NCBI GenBank assembly: GCA_046046245.1
Contig: JBJOKE010000072.1
Location: forward strand, 1 to 21,710
DNA: 21,710 bases
From: UBA4615 sp046046245
Lineage (GTDB): Bacteria; Pseudomonadota; Gammaproteobacteria; Burkholderiales; Burkholderiaceae_E
Reading direction: 5' to 3'
The notes under the pieces are model-generated. The model was not told the origin of the DNA. It saw only the letters and a list, made by a program, of their open reading frames with translations, and ran no database searches. The translations under genes and the position numbers were made by a program. Shown here one piece after another: positions 13,913-20,793 of the stretch (position 1 is the first letter of the stretch; each line of letters starts with the position of its first letter).

Positions 13913-15100
13913 TCAGTCCTGCGGCGGCGCGGCGGCCGAGCCGGGCCGCTCCTCCATCCAGGCGCCGAGCAGCGTCCAGGTGACGGCCAGCACCACCGGT
14001 CCGATGAAGATGCCGACCAGCCCGAAGGCCACCAGCCCGCCGACGACGCCGGCGAAGATCAGCAGCAGCGGCAGGTCCGCCCCCTTCTGGATCAGCCAGG
14101 GCCGCAGGAAGTTGTCGATCGTGCCGACGAAGACCAGCCAGACCGTCAGCACCACGCCCCACACGGTGTCGCCCGACCAGAACAGCCAGATCACCGCGGG
14201 CAGCAGCACGGGGATCACGCCGATCTGCGCGATCGCGAGCAGGAACATCACGGCGGCGAGCGGCGCGACCGCGGGCACGCCGACCACGGCCAGCCCGATC
14301 GCACCGAGCACCGACTGCGCGACCGCGGTGACGACGACGCCGAGCGCCACGCCGCGGATCGACGCGGCCGCGAGCAGCGCGGTGTTCTCGCCGCGCCGGC
14401 CGGCGAGCCGCCGGAAGAAGCGCAGCACCTTCGCGCCCGCGGCCTCGCCGGTGGCATACAGGATCGCGCACATCGCGACGGTCATCAGGAACTGCAGGCC
14501 GATGGCGCCGATCGCGCCGGCCTCCCGCAGCACCCGGCCCGCGACGGTGCCGGCGTAGGGCGCGATCTTCGCGATCAGCGGCTCGGCACCGCTCGCCGCC
14601 ACCTCGCGCCAGTAGGTGGCCACGCGCGCACCGACCAGCGGCAGCGCGGCGAGCCACGCCGGCGGCTCGCCGAAGCGCCACGTGGACGCGGTCTTGATCC
14701 AGGCACCGACGGTGTCGACGTGCTCGACGACGGTCGCGATCGCGAACGACAGCGGCACGAAGAACAGCAGCAGCAGCGCGATCGTCATCGCCGTCACGGC
14801 GAGGGCGCGCCGGCCCCAGAGCAGCCGCTGCGCGGCGAGCATCAGCGGCCAGGTCGCGATGACGATCGTGGTGGCCCAGATCAGCGCGGGGACGAACGGG
14901 CGCAGCACCCAGAAGGTGCCGGCGAGCAGCCCGACCAGCGCCAGGATCGCGAGGACGGTGCGGGTGAGCTCGGGGGCGGACAGGGCCGTGAGCCGCGCGG
15001 CCGGCGCGGCGTGCGGGCCGCCCGCGTCGCGCGGCGCGGCGCCGGCGGGGGGCCGCGGGTCGGGCACGGACTGGAGGGGGGCGTCGGGCGGTGAGGTCAT
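13913..15100 (-). CDS. ydiK: AI-2E family transporter, YdiK-like
   Basis: 395 residues. An inner-membrane protein of the AI-2E (PerM/YdiK) superfamily with about eight membrane helices. It resembles E. coli YdiK throughout: WATTIVIATWPLMLAAQRLL in the N-terminal half, LAGRRGENTALLAAASIRGV in the middle, ALGVVVTAVAQSVLGAIGLAVVGVP, and the C-terminal VGTIDNFLRPWLIQKGADLP then VGIFIGPVVLAVTWTLL. About 40 residues of Pro/Ala-rich N-terminus precede the first helix and are not conserved. The family's substrates are uncertain; autoinducer transport is only a name. The ATG is at 15100 with weak ribosome-binding signals. It follows trxC after 76 nt with its own -10 box. Confidence 0.88.
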   Translation of the reverse strand: MTSPPDAPLQSVPDPRPPAGAAPRDAGGPHAAPAARLTALSAPELTRTVLAILALVGLLAGTFWVLRPFVPALIWATTIVIATWPLMLAAQRLLWGRRALAVTAMTIALLLLFFVPLSFAIATVVEHVDTVGAWIKTASTWRFGEPPAWLAALPLVGARVATYWREVAASGAEPLIAKIAPYAGTVAGRVLREAGAIGAIGLQFLMTVAMCAILYATGEAAGAKVLRFFRRLAGRRGENTALLAAASIRGVALGVVVTAVAQSVLGAIGLAVVGVPAVAPLAAVMFLLAIAQIGVIPVLLPAVIWLFWSGDTVWGVVLTVWLVFVGTIDNFLRPWLIQKGADLPLLLIFAGVVGGLVAFGLVGIFIGPVVLAVTWTLLGAWMEERPGSAAAPPQD

Positions 15101-15133
15101 CTCGGGCGCGCGGCCGGAAGTCGGTCGCGCGCC

Positions 15134-15139
15134 ACTGTA
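15134..15139 (-). promoter_or_regulatory. -10-like element upstream of ydiK
   Basis: Minus-strand TACAGT in the 76-nt gap after trxC, predicting transcription from about 15127 and a leader of about 27 nt. No clear -35. Confidence 0.33.
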
Positions 15140-15176
15140 CCTCAGGGGGCGGCGGACCCGCGCGCGGCGGGCGCGT

Positions 15177-15614
15177 TCACGGGGCCTCGATCCAACGCTC
15201 GAGCTGCGCCGCGCTCATCGTGCCGCTGCTGCGCTTCACCTCGCGGCCGCCGCGCATCAGCACGAGCGTGGGGATGCTGCGGATCCCGTGGCGGCCGGCG
15301 AGCTCCGGCTCGCGGTCGGTGTCGACCTTCGCGAACTGCACGCGGCCGGCGAGCTGCCGCGCGGCCTGCTCGAACTGCAGCGCCATCGCGCGGCACGGCC
15401 CGCACCAGGTCGCCCAGAAGTCGACGAGCACCGGCAGGTCGTTGCGGCCGACGAAGCGGTCCCAGGCTTCGGTGGTCAGCGCCACCGGCTCGCCGGGGAA
15501 GAGCGCGCCGCCGCAGCGGCCGCAGGACGGCGCCTCGTCGCGGCGCCCGGCGGGCACGCGGTTGACGGCCGCGCAGTGCGGGCAGACGGCGTTCAGCGGG
15601 TCGGGGGCGGTCAT
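15177..15614 (-). CDS. trxC: Thioredoxin 2 (TrxC) with N-terminal zinc finger
   Basis: 145 residues, normal for TrxC. The N-terminal zinc-binding domain has two CXXC pairs, Cys11/Cys14 (CPHC) and Cys31/Cys34 (CGRC). The thioredoxin domain follows, with active site WCGPC (70-74) and the cis-proline loop SIPT. It reduces cytoplasmic protein disulfides, with the zinc finger tuning its redox response; in E. coli the gene belongs to the OxyR regulon. The ATG at 15614 is preferred because it gives the usual MxxPLNAVCPHC start and has CGGAG about 8 nt upstream; an in-frame ATG 21 codons upstream adds a non-conserved segment. It leads a likely trxC-ydiK-hypothetical unit and is divergent from the binding-protein operon. 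Confidence 0.92.
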   Translation of the reverse strand: MTAPDPLNAVCPHCAAVNRVPAGRRDEAPSCGRCGGALFPGEPVALTTEAWDRFVGRNDLPVLVDFWATWCGPCRAMALQFEQAARQLAGRVQFAKVDTDREPELAGRHGIRSIPTLVLMRGGREVKRSSGTMSAAQLERWIEAP

Positions 15615-15690
15615 CGGCGGCTCCGGGCGGCGCGGCGGCAATGCCGGGCACGTGGGGACGGCCTGCGGGCGCTTCAAGGGGCCGGCCGCG

Positions 15691-15704
15691 GCACGCCGGC
15701 GTGC
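15691..15704. promoter_or_regulatory. Perfect 14-bp palindrome in the trxC / binding-protein divergent region
   Basis: GCACGCCGGCGTGC lies 20 bp upstream of the TACCAT box of the binding-protein operon, where an operator over the -35 would sit. High G+C makes chance palindromes common, so this is tentative. Confidence 0.3.
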
Positions 15705-15723
15705 ATCGGCGGCCCCGGTCCTC

Positions 15724-15729
15724 TACCAT
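15724..15729 (+). promoter_or_regulatory. -10-like element of the ABC importer operon
   Basis: TACCAT followed by C, predicting transcription from about 15736 and a leader of about 46 nt. It is nearly identical in sequence context to the box in front of the mesD-like gene. Confidence 0.4.
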
Positions 15730-15781
15730 CGGCCGGCTTCGCCCGGGCGTCCCCGGGCACCGAACCGGGAAGGACAGCACG

Positions 15782-16618
15782 ATGGACACGCACCGCAGGA
15801 CCCTCGTCACCGCGGCGCTCGGCGCCGGCACGCTCGCAGCCGCCGGCCTGCCGGCGACCGCCTTCGCCCAGGACACGGGGCCGGTGATCGAGCAGATCCG
15901 CAGGCGCGGCACGATGCGCGTCGGCGTGGCCACCTTCATGCCGTGGGTGATGCGTGACCGTGCCGGCGAGCTGATCGGCTACGAGATCGACGTCTCGAAC
16001 CGGCTGGCGAAGGACCTCGGCGTGAAGGTCGAGTTCGTGCCGACCGCCTGGGACGGGATCATCCCGGCGCTGCAGGCCGCCCGCTTCGACCTGATCATCG
16101 GCGGGATGACGCCGACGCCGCAGCGGCGCGAGAGCATCGACTTCACCGATCCGTACTCCTACACGGGGATCGGTATGGTCGCGAACTCGAGGATCGCCGG
16201 CGGCCGCACGAAGCCCGCCGACTTCGACGCGCCGAACGTGACGATCGCGATGCGCCGCGGCATCGCCGCGGTGGCCGACGTGCAGAAGCAGATGCCGAAG
16301 GCGCAGGTCGTGTTCTTCGACGACGACGCGCAGGCGATCCTCGAGGTGCTGAACGGCAAGGCGCACGCGTACGTCGCGAGCGAGCCCAAGCCCACCTTCG
16401 CCTTCCTCGACAACCGCGACACGCTCTACAAGCCCTTCAACACCTTCCTCGCCGACTCCTTCGAGGCGATGGGCCTGCGCAAGGGCGATCCCGAGACGCA
16501 GAAGGTGCTGAACGCCTGGATCGCCGAGCGCTTCAAGGACGGTTTCCTGAAGGAGCGCCGCACCTACTGGTTCGCGTCGCGCGACTGGGCGAAGCAGCTG
16601 CCCGACGGCGCGAAGTGA
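15782..16618 (+). CDS. ABC importer periplasmic binding protein (family 3)
   Basis: 278 residues. The periplasmic receptor of a polar-amino-acid-type ABC importer. It has a twin-arginine-like signal peptide (HRRTLVTAALGAG, cleavage near Ala29), then IEQIRRRGTMRVGV, GYEIDVSNRLAKDLG and the IIGGMTPTPQRRESIDFTDPY segment typical of family 3. Arg115, which should bind the ligand carboxylate, is present. The C-lobe aspartate that normally grips the alpha-amino group appears to be Ser200 (AYVASEP where relatives have an Asp). The usual Gly-Thr/Ser loop reads RRGIAA (158-163). The ligand may therefore not be a standard amino acid. GGAAGGA (15766-15772) precedes the ATG. It overlaps the first permease gene (GTGA). 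Confidence 0.9.
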   Translation: MDTHRRTLVTAALGAGTLAAAGLPATAFAQDTGPVIEQIRRRGTMRVGVATFMPWVMRDRAGELIGYEIDVSNRLAKDLGVKVEFVPTAWDGIIPALQAARFDLIIGGMTPTPQRRESIDFTDPYSYTGIGMVANSRIAGGRTKPADFDAPNVTIAMRRGIAAVADVQKQMPKAQVVFFDDDAQAILEVLNGKAHAYVASEPKPTFAFLDNRDTLYKPFNTFLADSFEAMGLRKGDPETQKVLNAWIAERFKDGFLKERRTYWFASRDWAKQLPDGAK

Positions 16619-17469
16619 CCGGGTCGCGGGCCGGCACGCCGGCCGCATCGGGCCGCGTGCCCGGCGGGCCGTCGCGGCCCGCGATCCGGTGGCCGCGCGG
16701 CCGCGCGGTCGACGCGATCGCCTTCGCGCTGCTGGCCGCGGCGACCGCGGCCCTGCTGTGGCGCGGCGCCACCGGCTTCGGCTACGACTGGCAGTGGCAC
16801 CGGGTGGTCCGCTACCTCGGCGCCTGGCACGACGGCGCCTTCGTCCCCGGCACGCTGCTGCGCGGCGCCTGGGTCACGCTGCAGCTGGTGCTGGCCGCCT
16901 TCGCCGGCACGGTGGTGCTGGGGCTGGGCGCGGCGCTGCTCGCGCGCGGACCGTCGCTCGTGGGCCGGGCGCTCGCCCGCGGCTACGTCGAGACCGTCCG
17001 CAACACGCCGCTGCTGATCCAGGTCTACCTCGTCTACTTCGCGCTCGGGCCGCTGCTGGGGCTCGACCGCTTCTGGGCCGGCGTGCTCGCGCTCGCGCTG
17101 TTCGAGGGCGCGTTCGCGGCCGAGGTGTTCCGCGCGGGGCTCGACGGCGTCGAGCGCGGGCAGTGGGAGGCGGCGGCGATGCTGTCGCTGTCGCCGCGCG
17201 ACACCTACCGCCATGTCGTGCTGCCGCAGGCGGCCACGCTGGTGCTGCCGCCCCTGGTGAATCTCTCGGTGGCGCTGGTCAAGCACTCGGCGATCGTGAG
17301 CGTGATCGCGGTGGCCGAGCTCACCACCGCGGGCCGCAACGCGGTGTCCGAGACCTTCCTCGCGTTCGAGATCTGGTTCGCGGTCGCGGCGATCTACCTG
17401 GTCGCGATCACCGCGATGTCGACGGCCGCGCGCGCGCTCGAGGCACGGCTGCGCCGGGGGCGGCGTTGA
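16615..17469 (+). CDS. Polar amino-acid-type ABC permease 1
   Basis: 284 residues. An inner-membrane permease of the HisM/GltJ type. The start is a GTG at 16615 overlapping the binding-protein stop (GTGA). About 20 residues of Pro/Arg/Gly-rich tail precede the first membrane helix (AFALLAAATAALLW). The second helix region begins at GAWVTLQLVLAAF. YVETVRNTPLLIQVYLVYF is the family's conserved segment. The ATPase-docking EAA loop reads EAAAMLSLSPRDTYRHVVLP, with HSAIVSVIAVAEL following. It should pair with permease 2 as a heterodimer. Its 3' end overlaps the next gene by 4 nt. Confidence 0.9.
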   Translation: MTGSRAGTPAASGRVPGGPSRPAIRWPRGRAVDAIAFALLAAATAALLWRGATGFGYDWQWHRVVRYLGAWHDGAFVPGTLLRGAWVTLQLVLAAFAGTVVLGLGAALLARGPSLVGRALARGYVETVRNTPLLIQVYLVYFALGPLLGLDRFWAGVLALALFEGAFAAEVFRAGLDGVERGQWEAAAMLSLSPRDTYRHVVLPQAATLVLPPLVNLSVALVKHSAIVSVIAVAELTTAGRNAVSETFLAFEIWFAVAAIYLVAITAMSTAARALEARLRRGRR

Positions 17470-18368
17470 GCGCCGGGCACGCGGCGGTCCGCCGCTTCCC
17501 GTCGCGGCTCGACCTGGTGCTGCTCGCCGTCGTCGCCACGGTCGTGGCGCTGCTCGTCTGGCGCTTCGAGCACCTGCACTACCGCTTCCGATGGGACGCG
17601 ATCGGCGGCCTGCTGTGGCGCGAGGACGCGGCCACCGGCCGCTGGGTGCCGAACCTGCTGCTCGCCGGGCTGCTGACCACGCTGCGGCTCGCGGTCTGGG
17701 CCTCGCTGCTGGCGGCGGTGGCGGGCCTGGTGCTCGGGCTGATGAGCACGGCGTCGCGGCTGCTGCCGCGGATGGTCGCGCGGACCGTGATCGAGTCGAT
17801 CCGCAACGTGCCGAACCTGGTCTTCCTGTTCGTCTTCTACTACTTCGTCAGCGCGCAGCTGATGCCGCTGCTGGGCATCGAGGCCTGGGCGCGCGCCGCC
17901 TCGCCGGCCGCGCGCGAGGTGATCGCCTGGGTCGCGGGGCCGCCGGCGCTGCTCGGCAACTTCGCGGCCGGCGTGCTCTGCCTCGCGATGCTCGAGGCGG
18001 TCTACGTCGCCGAGATCGTCCGCGCCGGCATCGAGGCGGTGCCGCGCGGCCAGTGGGAGGCGGCGCGCACGCTCGGGCTGTCGCGCATCGCCACGCTGCG
18101 CGACGTGATCCTGCCGCAGGCGGTCGGCCGCGTGCTGCCACCGCTCGCGGGCCAGTTCGTCTCGCTGGTGAAGGACTCGTCGCTGGTGTCGATCATCTCG
18201 ATCCAGGAGCTGACCTTCATCGCGGCCGAGGTCACCGTGTCCACCGGGCGCGTGTTCGAGACCTGGCTGACCGCCGCCGCCCTCTACCTCGTGCCCTGCC
18301 TCGCGCTGTCGCTCGCGTTCCGCCGCTGGGAGCGGCGTGCGCGGCGCGGCGCGGCCGATGCCCGCTGA
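17466..18368 (+). CDS. Polar amino-acid-type ABC permease 2
   Basis: 300 residues. The second inner-membrane subunit. The TTG at 17466 is chosen as start because it overlaps the permease 1 stop (TTGA), is in frame, follows a G-rich stretch and leaves the first helix (LVLLAVVATVVALLVW) whole. No ATG is available there. Conserved segments are LLTTLRLAVWASLLAAVAG, VIESIRNVPNLVFLFVFYYF and the EAA loop (EAARTLGLSRIATLRDVILP), with KDSSLVSIISIQEL after it. A longer periplasmic insertion (about residues 137-160) between helices is usual for the GltK/AapM-like half. It forms the translocation pore with permease 1. The ATPase partner is not downstream but on the other strand at 20053-20793. Confidence 0.88.
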   Translation: MSAGHAAVRRFPSRLDLVLLAVVATVVALLVWRFEHLHYRFRWDAIGGLLWREDAATGRWVPNLLLAGLLTTLRLAVWASLLAAVAGLVLGLMSTASRLLPRMVARTVIESIRNVPNLVFLFVFYYFVSAQLMPLLGIEAWARAASPAAREVIAWVAGPPALLGNFAAGVLCLAMLEAVYVAEIVRAGIEAVPRGQWEAARTLGLSRIATLRDVILPQAVGRVLPPLAGQFVSLVKDSSLVSIISIQELTFIAAEVTVSTGRVFETWLTAAALYLVPCLALSLAFRRWERRARRGAADAR

Positions 18369-18413
18369 GGGCGTGCGGCACGCCGATCCCCGTCCTTCCC
18401 CGCAGGAGTCCGA

Positions 18414-18998
18414 ATGTCCGCATGGATCCGCATGGTGCCGGTCGCCGAGGCCACCGGCACGCTCGCCGAGATGTACGCGAAGGCGACCACGCCGCACGGC
18501 ACGGTCGACAACGTGATGCGCGCGCACAGTCTGCGGCCGCACACGATGGCCGGCCACGTCGCGCTCTACCGCAGCGTGCTGCACAACCCCGACAACGTGC
18601 TGCCGTTCTGGTTCCTCGAGGTGGTGGCCTGCTGCACCAGCATCGCGAACCGCTGCGACTACAGCCTGACCCACCACTTCATGAACGTGCGCCGGCTGCT
18701 GAAGGACGATGCGCGCGCGTTCGCGATCCGCGCGGCGCTCGAGGCCGAGCGGCCGGAGGACGTCTTCGGGCCGAAGGAGGCGGCGCTGCTGCGCTACACG
18801 CGCAAGCTCACGCTCGAGGTGGGGGCGATGGTGCGTGCCGACGTCGACGCGCTGCGCGAGGCGGGCTGCGACGACGGCGAGATCCTCGAGGTCAACCAGG
18901 TCTGCGCGTACTTCAACTATTCGAACCGGCTGCTCAACGGGCTGGGCGTGACCACCGAGGGCGACGTCCTGGGGTACTACGCCGAAGAAGCGCGCTGA
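18414..18998 (+). CDS. AhpD-like / peroxidase-related protein with CxxS site
   Basis: 194 residues, all alpha-helical, resembling the carboxymuconolactone decarboxylase/AhpD-like fold and its peroxidase-related branch. The helix that normally carries the redox CXXC-xxHH motif reads NRCDYSLTHH: Cys81 is present, the second cysteine is Ser84, and His87/His88 remain. Two further cysteines, Cys73 and Cys74, lie one to two turns earlier. A classical AhpD disulfide cycle is therefore not possible at the usual pair, although Cys81 could act alone. It has a good ribosome-binding site (AGGAG, 18404-18408), an ATG at 18414, and lies 45 nt after permease 2, so it is probably the last gene of the importer operon. 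Its function is unknown. Confidence 0.72.
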   Translation: MSAWIRMVPVAEATGTLAEMYAKATTPHGTVDNVMRAHSLRPHTMAGHVALYRSVLHNPDNVLPFWFLEVVACCTSIANRCDYSLTHHFMNVRRLLKDDARAFAIRAALEAERPEDVFGPKEAALLRYTRKLTLEVGAMVRADVDALREAGCDDGEILEVNQVCAYFNYSNRLLNGLGVTTEGDVLGYYAEEAR

Positions 18999-19046
18999 GC
19001 GCGGACCACCGGCGCGGCACGGACGGCGCGGATCGGCCCGCTCAGC
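18994..19046. terminator. Inverted repeat spanning the convergent stop codons
   Basis: GCTGAGCG (18994-19001) and CGCTCAGC (19039-19046) are perfect complements and contain the TGA of both convergent genes. The 37-nt interior is G+C-rich and no U-run follows on either strand, so a bidirectional terminator is possible but unproven. Confidence 0.3.
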
Positions 19047-20037
19047 CCTGCCGCGTCTTCGCCCGATACGCGAACGACCGGTCGTAGCGCCCGCGGATGT
19101 AGTCGCCCACGTGCACCGGCTCGTGGCGCGGCGCCTCGCCCGGCCGGCAGACCGGCTCGACGAGCGTGTCGTCGTCCGGGTCGACGAACATCGCGATCGA
19201 CAGCCGCTCCCGGCCCGAGCGGTTCACCACCCGGTGCGGCGTCGAGCGGAACCGGTCGTTGGTCCAGCGCGCGAGCAGGTCGCCGACGTTGACGACGAAG
19301 GTGCCGTCGATCGGCGGTGCCGCGACCCACTCGCGCTCGCGGCCGTAGACCTCCAGGCCGCCGACGTCGGCCTGCATGACGAAGGTGAGGCAGCCGTAGT
19401 CGGTGTGCGGCGCGACGCCGAACTGCTCCTCGTGCGACTGCGGCGGCTGCGGCGGGTACCAGACCGCGGAGCCGCGGCTGACCGGACGCGCGATCCGACG
19501 GACGAAGTGCTCCGGCTCGATCCCGAGGGCCACCGCGAACGCCCGCATCAGCGGCCAGGCGATGCCGTGGCAGGCATCGAAGTAGGCGTTCAGCGCGTCG
19601 CGCATCGCCGGCTGGAAGGCGGGCCAGCGGTTCGGCGCGAGCAGCGTGCGGCCCTCGGCGACGTCGGCGTCGGCATCGGCCACGTCCAGACCCCAGATGA
19701 AGCTCTCCTTCAGGTCGACGCGTGCGCCCGCGTACATCTTCGCCTCGCCGACCGGGATGAAGCCGCGGTGCTTCGGCGACACCCGGACCTGCAGCTTCTC
19801 GTCGGCCGCCCGGCGGAAGAACGCGAGCGCCTGCCCGACCGCGGCATCGATCACGGGCCGCGGCACGCCGTGGCCGCGCACGTAGAAGAACCCGATCCGC
19901 TCGGACGCCTCCAGGATCGCCGCGCCCACGCGCGCGAGCGCGTCGCCGCCGCCGGCGGGATCGAGCAGCGGCGAGACGTCGATCACCGGGATCAGGTCGG
20001 GCTCGAGGGACTTCGCGGGGGCATTGGTGATCGCCAT
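19042..20037 (-). CDS. 2-oxoglutarate/Fe(II)-dependent oxygenase (isopenicillin N synthase-like)
   Basis: 331 residues. The N-terminal DIOX_N segment begins IPVIDVSPLLD (16-26) and continues RIGFFYVRGHGVP (47-59). The double-stranded beta-helix core carries the iron ligands His211-Thr-Asp213 and His268 (STPHRV), and the 2-oxoglutarate-binding Arg278-Leu-Ser280 (RLS). All catalytic residues are intact. The family hydroxylates or oxidatively cyclises small molecules; the substrate cannot be named. The ATG at 20037 has AGGA about 9 nt upstream, and the gene begins 15 nt after the ABC ATPase, so they are one transcript. Co-transcription with an importer ATPase suggests it acts on an imported compound. 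Confidence 0.9.
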   Translation of the reverse strand: MAITNAPAKSLEPDLIPVIDVSPLLDPAGGGDALARVGAAILEASERIGFFYVRGHGVPRPVIDAAVGQALAFFRRAADEKLQVRVSPKHRGFIPVGEAKMYAGARVDLKESFIWGLDVADADADVAEGRTLLAPNRWPAFQPAMRDALNAYFDACHGIAWPLMRAFAVALGIEPEHFVRRIARPVSRGSAVWYPPQPPQSHEEQFGVAPHTDYGCLTFVMQADVGGLEVYGREREWVAAPPIDGTFVVNVGDLLARWTNDRFRSTPHRVVNRSGRERLSIAMFVDPDDDTLVEPVCRPGEAPRHEPVHVGDYIRGRYDRSFAYRAKTRQG

Positions 20038-20052
20038 GGCGGGCTTTCCTGA

Positions 20053-20793
20053 TCAGTGCGCGAGCACGCGCGACAGGAACAGCCGGCAGCGCTCGCTGCG
20101 CGGCCGCTCGAAGAACTCGGCGGGCGGCGCGGTCTCGACGATGCGGCCGGCGTCCATGAAGACGACCCGGTCGGCGACGCGCCGCGCGAAGCCCATCTCG
20201 TGCGTGACGACGATCATCGTCATGCCGTCGGCGGCGAGCGACTCCATCGTCTCGAGCACCTCGTTGATCATCTCGGGGTCGAGCGCGGAGGTCGGCTCGT
20301 CGAACAGCATCAGCCGCGGCTGCATGCACAGCGCGCGCGCGATCGCGACGCGCTGCTGCTGGCCGCCCGACAGCTGCGCCGGATACTTGTCGGCCTGCTC
20401 GGGGATCCGTACGCGGGCCAGCATCTCGCGGGCGCGCGCCTCGGCCGCGTCGCGCGCGAGTCCTCGCACCCGCATCGGCCCGAGCGTGAGGTTGCGCAGC
20501 ACGGTCAGGTGCGGGAACAGGTTGAACTGCTGGAACACCATGCCGACCTCGCCGCGCAGCGCGTCGGGCGCGGCCGCGTCGCCGTCGAGCGTCGTGCCGT
20601 CGATCGCGATGCGACCGGCGTCGTGCCGCTCGAGCCGCGCGATGCAGCGGATCAGCGTGGACTTGCCCGAGCCCGAGGGCCCGCAGACGACGACCTTCTC
20701 GCCGGCGGCGACCTCGAGCGAGACCTCGTCGAGCGCGCGGAACGACCCGAAGGCCTTCGAGACGCGCTCGACGCGGACCAGCGGCTCGGTCAC
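20053..20793 (-). CDS. Polar amino-acid-type ABC importer ATPase
   Basis: 246 residues, the normal length of GlnQ/HisP-type ATPases. It has Walker A GPSGSGKST (38-46), the Q-loop VFQQFNLFPH (86-95), signature LSGGQQQR (141-148), Walker B LMLFDEPTSALD (161-172) and the H-loop VTHEM (196-200). The start is a GTG at 20793 overlapping the BenE stop codon (GTGA). The family type is exactly what the binding protein and two permeases at 15782-18368 require and do not have downstream of themselves, so this is very probably their ATPase although encoded on the opposite strand. Continuous open frame upstream of the GTG is the shadow of benE. Confidence 0.93.
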   Translation of the reverse strand: MTEPLVRVERVSKAFGSFRALDEVSLEVAAGEKVVVCGPSGSGKSTLIRCIARLERHDAGRIAIDGTTLDGDAAAPDALRGEVGMVFQQFNLFPHLTVLRNLTLGPMRVRGLARDAAEARAREMLARVRIPEQADKYPAQLSGGQQQRVAIARALCMQPRLMLFDEPTSALDPEMINEVLETMESLAADGMTMIVVTHEMGFARRVADRVVFMDAGRIVETAPPAEFFERPRSERCRLFLSRVLAH

